This document shows, one piece after another, positions 1 through 7,697 of a stretch of DNA of 15,837 nt; within the stretch, counting starts at the first letter, position 1, and each line of letters starts with the position of its first letter. Source of the stretch: Flammeovirgaceae bacterium UBA2371 (GTDB lineage Bacteria; Bacteroidota; Bacteroidia; Cytophagales; Cyclobacteriaceae). Location: positions 1,422-17,258 of the forward strand of contig DDTF01000063.1 in NCBI GenBank assembly GCA_002345965.1, given 5' to 3'. A program made the translations under genes and the position numbers. Below the pieces are notes generated by a model. The model was not told the DNA's origin. It saw only the letters and a program-made list of their open reading frames with translations, and searched no databases.

Positions 1-389
1 AGGTTGGCAGCATCTACTGATGCAACTGAGTAACCCAAAGCCTTCTTTTCACGTTCAATACCCACAGCGGTCACGACAACCTCAGTAAGTTGCTGAACAT
101 CCAGTCCCATTTGAACGTCTATGATAGAGCGTTCGCCAATGGCGATTTCCTGGGTTTGCAGACCAATAAATGAGAATACCAACGTACCGCCTGCTGACGG
201 CACATTCAACCGGTAGTTACCGTCAACATCGGTAACTGTACCGTTTGTAGTTCCTTTCAGAACCACGTTCACTCCAGGTAATGTCGAGCCATCTTCCGAG
301 GCCGTGATCTTACCTGAAACCACTCGATCTTGCGCCCATGCACTGAGCACAAAAACGAATGAGAAGCATAATAGTAAAAACTTCTTCAT
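1..389 (-). CDS. SusC/RagA-family TonB-dependent outer-membrane transporter, N-terminal part (cut by window edge)
   Basis: This is the first 129 codons of a SusC/RagA-type outer-membrane transporter; the rest lies beyond position 1. SusC proteins take up glycans or other large nutrients with a SusD lipoprotein partner and TonB energy. The translation starts MKKFLLLCFSFVFVLSAWAQ, a clear signal peptide with cleavage near residue 20. Residues 22-98 form a carboxypeptidase-regulatory-like beta-sandwich (VSGKIT, LPGVNVVLKGT, TDVDGNYRL, FSFIGLQTQEI). The family hallmark LTEVVVTAVGIEREKKALGY follows at 101-120, leading into the plug domain. There is no extra N-terminal STN signalling domain, so transduction to an anti-sigma factor is not expected. 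The ATG at 389-387 is the only start that gives a whole signal peptide. The substrate cannot be judged because the SusD partner is outside the window. Confidence 0.93.
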   Translation of the reverse strand, partial: MKKFLLLCFSFVFVLSAWAQDRVVSGKITASEDGSTLPGVNVVLKGTTNGTVTDVDGNYRLNVPSAGGTLVFSFIGLQTQEIAIGERSIIDVQMGLDVQQLTEVVVTAVGIEREKKALGYSVASVDAAN

Positions 390-421
390 AGGTTTTAGTT
401 TAGTTAATTGATTAAATTATT

Positions 422-447
422 CAAGTGGTATGTTTGCATACCAGTTG
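422..447. promoter_or_regulatory. Inverted repeat upstream of the susC-like gene (operator or leader hairpin)
   Basis: The left arm CAAGTGGTATG (422-432) and right arm CATACCAGTTG (437-447) match at 10 of 11 positions when folded. The inner seven pairs are perfect around a 4-base centre, TTTG. The repeat ends 33 bases before the susC-like start codon. It could be the binding site of a dimeric regulator, or a hairpin in the 5' leader that affects translation or transcript stability. The symmetry is seen directly; the role is inferred. Confidence 0.5.
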
Positions 448-612
448 ACTTTCTCAAATTTCCCTGAAACATCACCTTAACTTACTAAACCAATTGAGAG
501 TATTTTTTAAGAAAAAGCTTCTTACCGAAGTAAGTTTGCGTTAATCCTATAACCCATTTCAAAATAATTACCCCGTTGTTAGGTACTTATTATTCAAAAA
601 ATAAATTATTAG

Positions 613-641
613 ACGTGCAACCACAATTTAGATTAGCACGT
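613..641 (-). terminator. Possible weak terminator of the response-regulator gene
   Basis: Perfect 6-base arms ACGTGC (613-618) and GCACGT (636-641) enclose a 17-base loop, 40-68 bases downstream of the response-regulator stop. Read on the minus strand, the hairpin is followed after about 9 bases by a T-rich run near 596-602. The long loop and the gap before the T run make this a weak candidate. Confidence 0.25.
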
Positions 642-680
642 TAAAAAGAAGATTGTGTTAGGATAAACTGGGGGAGGCTT

Positions 681-1334
681 TTAGATAAATCTCTCCTTCT
701 GTGCGATGGCAATCGCTTCTGATTTTGAATTTACTTGTAACTTTTTATAGATATTTCTGATGTGGACCTTGGAGGTTTCCTTGGAAATGCTCAGCTCCTC
801 TGCAATTTGAGAATAAGTCATTCCGCGGGAAATCATTTGTAATACCTGAATTTCTCTATGACTCAGTGGAGAATTGACATTGACATGAAACTGATCCACT
901 ACCAATCTAGCAACACTGCTACTCATCGGAGACCCACCAGACAAGACATCATCAATGGCTTGTATCAATTCCACGTAATTGAAGTCTTTTATCAAATAAC
1001 CGGAAGCACCAGCTTTAAATGCTTCTAAAATTAAATTGTTATCGTTGTGAACAGAGATGACAACAATCTCGACCTGCGAGAACTTCTCCTTTATAAGCGC
1101 TGTAGCTTCTACCCCATTCTTACCGGGCAGCTCGATATCCATCAGTATAACGTCCGGAAGGTTTTTGGAAATTTTAGTGATGGCTTCTTCGTAGCTGTCA
1201 TATAGCCCGGTGACATTGTATTTATTTGAGCTTTTAATAATAAAATCAAAACCATCACGAAGTTCTCTATTGTCTTCTATGATAACGACTTTCCTTTTCC
1301 CAAGAGAAGAAAGGTTGACTTTACTATTATTCAT
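681..1334 (-). CDS. NarL/LuxR-type two-component response regulator (orphan)
   Basis: This is a 217-residue DNA-binding response regulator of the NarL/FixJ class. The receiver domain spans about residues 14-133. Its acidic pocket is E20/D21 (VVIIEDN), the phosphoacceptor is D66 (PDVILMDIELPG), the switch Ser is S94 (VVISVHN), and the conserved Lys is K116 (GYLIKD). A LuxR-type helix-turn-helix follows at 155-212 (LSHREIQVLQMISRGMTYSQIAEELSIS, quoted in part: key residues E161, G171, I177-E180, S185, V190-I192). All catalytic residues are present, so it should be phosphorylated by a histidine kinase, probably an unlinked one because none is encoded nearby. The gene is monocistronic as far as seen and points toward the susC-like gene 291 bases downstream. 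Regulation of that transporter is possible but unproven. The length and domain order are typical. Confidence 0.92.
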   Translation of the reverse strand: MNNSKVNLSSLGKRKVVIIEDNRELRDGFDFIIKSSNKYNVTGLYDSYEEAITKISKNLPDVILMDIELPGKNGVEATALIKEKFSQVEIVVISVHNDNNLILEAFKAGASGYLIKDFNYVELIQAIDDVLSGGSPMSSSVARLVVDQFHVNVNSPLSHREIQVLQMISRGMTYSQIAEELSISKETSKVHIRNIYKKLQVNSKSEAIAIAQKERFI

Positions 1335-1948
1335 GTGCGAATTTTAAATTAATCGTTATTAATACTTAATACCCCAATCTGACTACTTATTAATCCTATA
1401 AAATCAATTCCTAAGGCCATTTTTGTAAAATCAACTAAGATGGGGAACTATATAATAACTCAATTTGGTGTACTTACTAATGATTAATATTTACCATTCA
1501 TCCGTTGCCTTACTATCTAAAAGTATCATACGAAACTTCTTGTATTAGGTTCTGCTCGAAGCCCTCCAAAAGCAAAAATCCTAGGTTTAAATAGTTACTT
1601 CAAGCGAATGCAAGGCGAAGTAAATAAAGATCACCAAGATCCACAACTAAAGATCGATGAACGGTAATTTTTCATCAACGAATGCATCAAATTAACATAT
1701 TCCCTACGTGGAAACTCCCTATTAATAATTATAGTATTACTATTAAAATGAATAGTTAACTCATCACTATTGTTGACTAATAATATTTTAACTTAGACCC
1801 GAGTAATTATTACCCACAGCGCGGATCTAATTCCATATCGCCTTTTAGTTTAAGCCCCTTATACCTAAATTTGTAGTATCACTGACGGTCAGCCACTTAA
1901 ATAGCTTTCCTTCCTTGTATTTCACATTTTTTAACAAATTTTATTAAA
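1335..1948. other. A/T-rich divergent intergenic region, no convincing gene
   Basis: About 600 bases separate the divergent response-regulator and FKBP genes. The region is strongly A/T-rich with many TTAAT/ATTAAT words. It should hold the promoters of both flanking genes; only the one for the FKBP gene (near 1866) has a recognisable -7 element. Minor inverted repeats are GATGAA/TTCATC (1656-1661 and 1671-1676), and TAGTTAAC/GTTGACTA (1753-1760 and 1772-1779, one G-U pair). A 48-codon open stretch ending at 1665 has no good start and is not called. Confidence 0.6.
1866..1873 (+). promoter_or_regulatory. Candidate Bacteroidota -7 promoter element for the FKBP gene
   Basis: TAAATTTG matches the Bacteroidota housekeeping -7 consensus TAnnTTTG at every fixed position. 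A T-rich TTTTAG at 1843-1848 lies roughly where the degenerate -33 TTG-type element is expected. Transcription would start near 1880 and give a leader of about 70 bases before the ATG at 1949. Confidence 0.45.
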
Positions 1949-2419
1949 ATGACTATTACAAAAGACGCTGTAGTATCCATCCATTACACCCTTCGGGACG
2001 ACAACGGGAACGTGCTTGATTCAAGCTCTGGCAGAGATCCATTGCAATATTTACACGGCCGGGGAAATCTAATTATCGGAATGGAAGAAGGATTGGAGGG
2101 GAAATCACATGGCGATCAACTGGAATTAAAGATTGCCCCTGAAAAAGGATATGGCGAAAAAAACGATAAACTGGTTCAAAAAGTACCTCGTTCAGCTTTT
2201 GGAGATCAAAAGGTAGATGCAGGGATGCAATTTAATACCCAAAACGGCCAGGTGGTTACTGTGACTGAAGTTGGATTGGAACATGTAACTGTTGACGGTA
2301 ATCATCCTCTCGCTGGCGTTCCATTAAACTTTGAAGTGGAAATAGTGGCTGTTAGAGAAGCCACAAAGGATGAAATTGAGCATGGTCATGTCCACGGTCC
2401 GGGTGGACACGCGCATTAA
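1949..2419 (+). CDS. slyD: SlyD-like FKBP-type peptidyl-prolyl cis-trans isomerase
   Basis: This 156-residue protein is an FKBP-type prolyl isomerase of the SlyD class, which speeds cis-trans isomerisation of prolyl bonds and acts as a chaperone. The split FKBP fold is visible: strands with Y13, L23-D24-S25 and the loop LIIGMEEGLEG (41-51), then APEKGYGE (63-70). The inserted chaperone flap (about 71-118) contains VPRSAF, MQFNT and VTVDGNHPLAG. The fold closes with LNFEVEIVAVREAT (126-139). The tail EHGHVHGPGGHAH is histidine-rich, as in metal-binding SlyD proteins, so nickel or zinc binding is plausible. There is no signal peptide, so it is probably cytoplasmic. The gene stands alone under its own promoter and is convergent with the large peptidase gene, with only 9 bases between stops. 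The family is secure; the exact symbol is by resemblance. Confidence 0.92.
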   Translation: MTITKDAVVSIHYTLRDDNGNVLDSSSGRDPLQYLHGRGNLIIGMEEGLEGKSHGDQLELKIAPEKGYGEKNDKLVQKVPRSAFGDQKVDAGMQFNTQNGQVVTVTEVGLEHVTVDGNHPLAGVPLNFEVEIVAVREATKDEIEHGHVHGPGGHAH

Positions 2420-2428
2420 TCAACGTCC

Positions 2429-2450
2429 TTATCTTATTCTGATAATTTTT
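2429..2450 (+). terminator. Possible weak terminator of the FKBP gene
   Basis: TTATC (2429-2433) and GATAA (2441-2445) can pair across a 7-base loop, followed directly by TTTTT (2446-2450). The stem is short and A/T-rich, and it lies inside the last codons of the convergent peptidase gene, so this is a weak call. Confidence 0.25.
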
Positions 2451-5400
2451 CCATTCTTAACGTAAGGCGTTCCTCTAATTTGAACGGTGAGTTTGTATAT
2501 AAAAAACCCACCATTCAAATTGGAGTTACCCAAATCCTCCCAGTATAGTTGATTATATCCTACATGCATGTTTTGCCCTTCATTGGAATAGGACTTAATG
2601 AGCTCCCCATTCAATCCTATAATTTTTAGGCTAAAGGCCTCAGGTGCCTGATCACCAGAAACTGTAAACCCAAAAAAGACATCACTGACAAAAGGATTGG
2701 GATAAGGTTCGTTGAATGTGATCAAGGTATTGGGATTTACATTAAATAAAACTTCATAGGGTTCAACCGCTTCATTTCCGCTTGCGTCTGATACCTCTAT
2801 TCTAAGTGTATATTCTCCTTCCAATGTTAACGTGGGGTTGAATTCTATTTTAAAATCAGTATTAACCGTAGCCGGAAACCAATCCATTTCTTCACTACTG
2901 AAATAAATAGGAGCAAATTCGCAGTTGCCTTCGCAAGGTGATTTTAATAACATGCGAATTCCTATTGTATCCTGTTTCAACACGAATTGATTTTCATCCC
3001 ATATTCTGGCAATAATTTGTGGCTTATTGCCTACAAAATCTCCATTTTGAATATATCTGCCATCAATAGTGACATCCAGCACAGGGACAATTTCGTCCCT
3101 CTTTACGCTTAAATAGTTAAGCAATTCCAACACGTTATTCTCATAGTATTGTTCAGGTTGAATTCGATCATTAACAAAAACCTTAACATCATTCAATCCC
3201 GCTTTTGCTCTGGTATCTATGTTAAAACTGAAATGAGTGGTGTCCCCAGGAGAAGGAGCTTTAATTACCAAATTCTTTTTTTCAGCTAGCCTTTTCAGTT
3301 TATTGAATGTTTCAAATTTTACTTGAAGTGAATCTGAGAAAAACTTATTTGAAATATTTAAGAATGAATAATCAACCGTTTCTATTTCTCCTTCATGCAC
3401 TTCGATGAATTGCTCCGAATTCTTGAAAAGTAAAATACCCTCTACAACTGGCTCATAATTGACTACCCAATGACTAAGCTGCACCGGAGTTTGGTCTATT
3501 TCATCCTTGCTATGCAGTACCAAACGCAACCACTGGTAATCACTGGCACTTATCGTTGATAAATCCAATGGACCTGCAATTCCAGAAAATAATAACGTTT
3601 CTTCACCAAGGATATCAATTCCAATTAAATCGAAGCTATACTCATCAGAAGGAGTGGCTTTTAGAACTTTTGACGTAAAACTTGTCCAGCTATAGGCTGG
3701 TCCTACTAGGGTTGACTTCATCGACCCACTGGTATATTTACCGGTTAACGCTTCATTGATTTGTAATTCTTGTTCACTAGCTGGTGTAGTTGAAGATATT
3801 ATTACACTGGCTGTGCCCGGTGTAGCTCCTTTTTTGCCAAAAATAACAACGGGTTCACCCGCTTGAAGTGACGATATCTGTGAGGCACCTATTCCTAATT
3901 CCTCTAATTTGGTAATAACGTTGGCTGACCAGGAAGCATAGTTGGCATTGCCCATAGAAAAAATAACAACCGAATCACTTAGGTTGATGTTTTCTATCAT
4001 TTGCAGTATGTCGTCACCGTTGCCAGTCTCCATTTCAGTCAAAGTAAAACTATTGATCACCTGAGGCTCTCGACCACAAGTTCTTGGGTCTTGGAAAATA
4101 AAGGGAATCCCTGCATAGGGTACTAGTGTAGTTTTATCAAATGCCACAAAATTAATGGTATTGTTTCTGCAAGGCTGACCTTGTGTAGCCAAATTATATT
4201 CTACACTGTTTATTTTGAATGAAGTGGTAGCAGGCGAAGGATGATTGGCTCCAAAATTATTCACGTAAATTGTAGCAGAAGTTTCCTCAAATTTTAATTT
4301 TCTTATTTCAGGATCTCTTACCAGACCAACGGTTCCATTTTCTGAGTATTGGGGAAAATGAAGCTGGCCCCATCCTTCAGCGCCATTCATTATGTAGTTA
4401 AATGAACTTGTAGCCCATTCCTCGTTTTCGCCAGTCTGGGGATCAGTTAATCTGGTTCGCCAATAATAGGCAAGCGAATCCTTGTTTAACAATTCCACTG
4501 ACCACTCCAAAAGTACTTTTCCACCAATTGTTGCTTGCTTCAGGAAGGGACTATCAAATGAATTGATAGTATCCAATTGCACATTATAATTTCTAAAAGC
4601 AGTAAGCAGGTTTGTGTTTTGCCACTTGAGCGTAACACTATTCTGATTTACAATTTCAAAAGGACGAGGAATTAAATTCTTCGTTCCGCTAAGTGGAATG
4701 AAAAGCGCTAACTGTGCTTTGTTATTGTCTTCGTTGAGCTCCTCAATTTTATTTTCAAAATCGAGTTCAACCATAAATTGATTACTTCCAAACCCACTTA
4801 TCCCCTGTTCTCTTTTGATTAAGAAAGAAAGTGTATCAAGCGATTTTGGAGAATTGAAAACTGAATCGTAAGTGATGAAGGATTGATCGTTGAATGTACG
4901 GGTTACCCTGACCTGCAGTGCCGCTTTGCTCACAGATCCAAAATTTCTACTGATAATCTTTATAGCAAATGAATCGGTGAGTGCAGTAACCGGATTGCCA
5001 TCAAAAGACTCAAGGAATAATGAATTGTCATTGATTTCGTAATCTGGTTTTAAGGCACCAAATAACTTTATGGCAGGATCGCCCAGCATGACCATCTGCT
5101 GAACCTGCGTTGTTGTTGATATCCCAGGTGAGTTGATTTCAAGATACCTTCGCGCTACTTCCTTCTGTATGTCACCAATTCCGGTTCGTATAAATGTCGA
5201 GTCACCAAATCCCACTTCATAAAACAGTTGGGTATAGGATCTAAGCGTATTTACAAAACCAAAAGAACTGTGCGCAATGAAACTTCGCGCACCTTTGTTG
5301 GCCGCCAGTACCCAGTCCTCACCAAACACGGTACCATTAGAAAAAAAAGCACCTGCATTGCAGCCATTGATCAGAAAAGCTGGGTACTTCGCAGGATTGT

Positions 5401-7372
5401 TATAGCCGAGTACTGGGTCAGTGGCAAACCCTATATCAATATCAATAGTACTTGGGGAGGAGTGTCCAAAAAAAGTAATCAGGTTTACTCCTTTATTCAC
5501 CTCTTCCGACACATTAATAAGTTCAACAGGATTAGGTTCTTGCTTATTAATGGTAGTCACCTTTGCACCATAATACGGTCCTTTGGCCACATCTCCGAAG
5601 TTGTTCATGTATTGTTTAAAGGTAGTCAGCTCATTGGGCTGAATTCCTCCACTTAAATGCAAAACATCCTTTCTCCACAATTCATCAAAAGCCAGGGCGT
5701 CTGTTTCCTTTACTTTATTGAGGTATGCTGCAACTTGAGCGGGAGTACTGGCTGTAATTCTACCGGTAGGCACTGCTGGCTCAAAGGTCGTTCCATTCAA
5801 ACCAGCGGTAAAGGCCATGTCTGATCCAGGCATTCCTGCAGATGGAACCAGGTCTTTGAGGTCATTAGGACCTACTGTTTTTCTAAAAAATCCTTGCGAA
5901 ACATCAAGTCCTTTACCTATTAAAAACAGATATGCTGGTGATCCATTGTTGACCATAAATTTCATGAACTCATAAATAGCTGCGGCAGAGCTTTCCCCAT
6001 AATTAAATTGATTGTACAGCTGATCCATTGTTACAACCAGAGTATCATAGCTCCCTCCTGCTTCTGAGGCCCGGTAAGCTCCGTAGGCTTTTACTGGATC
6101 TGCATATCCCAATGCTGGCTTCATCAACGCCTTGTTGGAAATAATAATATAGTTGTGAGCAACTGGTAATATTTGCCTAAAGCCTACCCGCTTAATAACA
6201 GGTGTTGAAAAGTTATTTTTTACAAAAAGCTTTCTGCTTGCGGCTGTATTGGGAACGACTGCACTTGTATTCGGGCCCGCAGGAGTAGTGCCGATGATTT
6301 GTATTGTTGATGGATCAGAAATATCCCATATCGACAATCCCGTTGCAGGATTAGTTATTTCAATGTAAGACTTATTGGAGGGATTTTCCTTAAGCTGAAA
6401 CCACTTTGCGTTTTGAGAAGCCATATTAAAATCTTGTGGATGGATCACCTTTACATAGGACACACTCAGCCAATCTCTGATACCCGCTATTCCTAATGCT
6501 TTCACGCGAATTACCAATTGTCCTCCTGCACTGATATCACTCCATTCAAGCGGTAAATTTATTTTTCTGGTTTGGAAATTAAGAAAGTTCTCAGTTGTCA
6601 GAAGTCTTAATGATCCTGAAGAAGGACCAACATAAACTTCTGCCAAGTGGGTGAGCGCATCTCTACCCACCAACAACATCTCAAGCTGAGGGTTTACTGT
6701 AGGCATCACCCCTCCAGTTAAATTATTAACTACAAGATCCAGTTGACCCGTACACTGTGCATTCCCAACACATATAGTTGTTCCTGTCCACCCTTCTCCC
6801 TCATCAAACTTTGTGTTTTGAAGGACGTTGCTGACTGTGTAGCCAGGGCAATACTCATTGGTATAAACAATTAATCGCTCATTGAAATGGTAAGTATCCT
6901 TGGGTATAGGTGGAACGTTGACTTCAGAAAAAGTAGACATCCTTTTGCCTTGAACCAAAGCCTGACTCCATGTTAGAAAATAAGCTGAAGTATCACTGTA
7001 AAGATTATAATAGGGATGAGGCTGAAGGTTGGAGGCAGTATATAGCTTATTGTCATTTGTTCCATCATTTCGTCTGCCATAGAATTCGATGTAATCATTG
7101 GTGTTAAATTGAGCATCAGCCTGCCCCTGAACAATGATTGCCTGCTCTACACCCCTGTGATAAAGTTGGATTCGCCTCGGATCGATGGTACCAACTGGAA
7201 AGCCAGCATTTTGAAGATCACTAAAGGTAAGTCTGTAAGCACCATCAGCAGCAACTGTAACTTTATAGTATTCCTTTCCAAAATCAACCCAATCATTGGC
7301 CAATTGTGCGCGCGCACCTGTGTACATGCCCACTATCAATAGAATAGAAAGAAAAAAAGAGAATCTATACAT
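2429..7372 (-). CDS. porU2: Secreted C25 (gingipain-like) cysteine peptidase with CARDB-like, FN3-like, ILEI-like and type IX C-terminal regions; PorU2-like
   Basis: This 1647-residue exported protein resembles the putative type IX secretion sortase PorU2 of Cytophagales. A signal peptide (1-22, ending GARAQ) is followed by an N-terminal beta region, then a C25 peptidase domain at about 405-775. The likely catalytic pair is H637 (FFGHSSPST) and C671 (LINGCNAGAFF), and the domain ends with the family motif MVMLGDPAIKLF (760-771). Downstream are a CARDB-like domain (780-895), an FN3-like domain (about 900-995), a region resembling the FAM3/ILEI fold (about 1064-1200), a second CARDB-like domain (about 1330-1422, NDRIQPEQYYENN), an Ig-like domain (1425-1547), and a C-terminal region starting EPYPNPF (1555-1561) as in type IX or FlgD-like tails. 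C25 enzymes in this phylum are either type IX cargo proteases or the sortase PorU, which cleaves cargo C-terminal domains and attaches cargo to lipopolysaccharide. The length exceeds PorU (about 1150 residues in Porphyromonas) and no porV lies alongside, so PorU2-like fits better. The PorU2 name is from recall of annotation usage and is less certain than the domain calls. Confidence 0.85.
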   Translation of the reverse strand: MYRFSFFLSILLIVGMYTGARAQLANDWVDFGKEYYKVTVAADGAYRLTFSDLQNAGFPVGTIDPRRIQLYHRGVEQAIIVQGQADAQFNTNDYIEFYGRRNDGTNDNKLYTASNLQPHPYYNLYSDTSAYFLTWSQALVQGKRMSTFSEVNVPPIPKDTYHFNERLIVYTNEYCPGYTVSNVLQNTKFDEGEGWTGTTICVGNAQCTGQLDLVVNNLTGGVMPTVNPQLEMLLVGRDALTHLAEVYVGPSSGSLRLLTTENFLNFQTRKINLPLEWSDISAGGQLVIRVKALGIAGIRDWLSVSYVKVIHPQDFNMASQNAKWFQLKENPSNKSYIEITNPATGLSIWDISDPSTIQIIGTTPAGPNTSAVVPNTAASRKLFVKNNFSTPVIKRVGFRQILPVAHNYIIISNKALMKPALGYADPVKAYGAYRASEAGGSYDTLVVTMDQLYNQFNYGESSAAAIYEFMKFMVNNGSPAYLFLIGKGLDVSQGFFRKTVGPNDLKDLVPSAGMPGSDMAFTAGLNGTTFEPAVPTGRITASTPAQVAAYLNKVKETDALAFDELWRKDVLHLSGGIQPNELTTFKQYMNNFGDVAKGPYYGAKVTTINKQEPNPVELINVSEEVNKGVNLITFFGHSSPSTIDIDIGFATDPVLGYNNPAKYPAFLINGCNAGAFFSNGTVFGEDWVLAANKGARSFIAHSSFGFVNTLRSYTQLFYEVGFGDSTFIRTGIGDIQKEVARRYLEINSPGISTTTQVQQMVMLGDPAIKLFGALKPDYEINDNSLFLESFDGNPVTALTDSFAIKIISRNFGSVSKAALQVRVTRTFNDQSFITYDSVFNSPKSLDTLSFLIKREQGISGFGSNQFMVELDFENKIEELNEDNNKAQLALFIPLSGTKNLIPRPFEIVNQNSVTLKWQNTNLLTAFRNYNVQLDTINSFDSPFLKQATIGGKVLLEWSVELLNKDSLAYYWRTRLTDPQTGENEEWATSSFNYIMNGAEGWGQLHFPQYSENGTVGLVRDPEIRKLKFEETSATIYVNNFGANHPSPATTSFKINSVEYNLATQGQPCRNNTINFVAFDKTTLVPYAGIPFIFQDPRTCGREPQVINSFTLTEMETGNGDDILQMIENINLSDSVVIFSMGNANYASWSANVITKLEELGIGASQISSLQAGEPVVIFGKKGATPGTASVIISSTTPASEQELQINEALTGKYTSGSMKSTLVGPAYSWTSFTSKVLKATPSDEYSFDLIGIDILGEETLLFSGIAGPLDLSTISASDYQWLRLVLHSKDEIDQTPVQLSHWVVNYEPVVEGILLFKNSEQFIEVHEGEIETVDYSFLNISNKFFSDSLQVKFETFNKLKRLAEKKNLVIKAPSPGDTTHFSFNIDTRAKAGLNDVKVFVNDRIQPEQYYENNVLELLNYLSVKRDEIVPVLDVTIDGRYIQNGDFVGNKPQIIARIWDENQFVLKQDTIGIRMLLKSPCEGNCEFAPIYFSSEEMDWFPATVNTDFKIEFNPTLTLEGEYTLRIEVSDASGNEAVEPYEVLFNVNPNTLITFNEPYPNPFVSDVFFGFTVSGDQAPEAFSLKIIGLNGELIKSYSNEGQNMHVGYNQLYWEDLGNSNLNGGFFIYKLTVQIRGTPYVKNGKIIRIR

Positions 7373-7582
7373 CAGCAGGATACCAACTCATTTCAATGAT
7401 TAAAGGCAAATTCTGTAAAAATAGTTACTAACACCCAGTTAAATACCATTTAAAAACCCAAAGTAACAGCTCGAAAAGTAACGGGACCTTCCATGATCCT
7501 CACACATGAATACTGAAAAGTGAAAAACGTTTCAAACCGAGTTTTAGCCTTGTAGCATCTAAGAGAATTAAAAATATTTTCT

Positions 7583-7605
7583 TCAAAAAGGCTCCTTTTT
7601 GAGCC
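7583..7605. promoter_or_regulatory. Two overlapping, mutually exclusive inverted repeats
   Basis: TCAAAAAGG (7583-7591) and CCTTTTTGA (7594-7602) form a perfect 9-base inverted repeat around a 2-base centre. The overlapping GGCTC (7590-7594) and GAGCC (7601-7605) form a second repeat with a 6-base loop. Read on the minus strand, the second hairpin is followed by CTTTTTG-type sequence, like an intrinsic terminator upstream of the peptidase start. It could be an attenuator, an end signal for leftward transcription, or a dimeric operator. Confidence 0.4.
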
Positions 7606-7654
7606 AAAAAAGCCCATTTTAAAAATAATTGCTAAGGTACTTGGCCATACATAG

Positions 7655-7662
7655 TACTTTTC
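7655..7662 (+). promoter_or_regulatory. Candidate -7 element for the padR-pspC operon
   Basis: TACTTTTC matches the TAnnTTTG consensus except for the last base. A TTG at 7629-7631 sits 23 bases upstream, slightly far for a -33 element. Transcription would start near 7669, about 29 bases before the padR ATG at 7698. This placement argues against a more upstream TTG start at 7629 for padR. Confidence 0.35.
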
Positions 7663-7697
7663 CGTATATAGTAATAGATTCACTTAAAATAGGATGT

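Larger units (their letters stand above)
390..680. other. Intergenic region upstream of the susC-like gene, with inverted repeats
   Basis: This stretch lies between two minus-strand genes and contains no credible reading frame. It holds the 3' end region of the response-regulator transcript (a weak hairpin with arms at 613-618 and 636-641) and the leader or promoter region of the susC-like gene. Two further inverted repeats are visible: 422-432/437-447, and a small one at 521-525/530-534 (CTTAC, loop CGAA, GTAAG). I did not find a clean minus-strand TAnnTTTG element, so the susC promoter is not placed. Confidence 0.6.
7373..7697. other. Divergent intergenic region between the C25 peptidase and padR
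   Basis: These 325 bases separate the minus-strand peptidase from the plus-strand padR operon and should carry both promoters. The visible contents are an overlapping pair of inverted repeats at 7583-7605, a -7-like element for padR at 7655-7662, and a matched pair CATACAT (7646-7652) and ATGTATG (7694-7700) flanking that element. No minus-strand TAnnTTTG element was found for the peptidase gene. Open frames here are short and show no signs of coding. Confidence 0.6.

Noticed and set aside
1519..1665. A 48-codon open stretch reading KLLVLGSARSPPKAK... to QLKIDER, with a possible ATG at 1608
   Set aside because: It has no good start, no neighbours in frame and is short enough to be chance. 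It could be a decayed gene remnant, but nothing in the sequence shows which.
2389..2409. A G/C-rich 7-base hairpin (TGTCCAC/GTGGACA) in the tail of the FKBP gene, considered as terminator for the C25 gene
   Set aside because: No T run follows on the minus strand, and the symmetry is explained by the His/Gly codons of the metal-binding tail.
5228..5656. A 142-codon plus-strand frame inside the C25 peptidase gene
   Set aside because: It lies opposite the catalytic region, whose motifs (GHSSP, NGCNAG) are plainly the coding ones; the antisense product has no domain features.
7450..7683. A 77-codon minus-strand frame in the peptidase/padR intergenic region
   Set aside because: It overlaps the padR promoter and the overlapping hairpins, and its sequence shows no signal, motif or typical codon pattern.
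7629..7697. An upstream TTG start for padR that would add 23 residues
   Set aside because: The added residues do not fit the PadR family and the segment covers the likely -7 element; the ATG at 7698 has a better leader.
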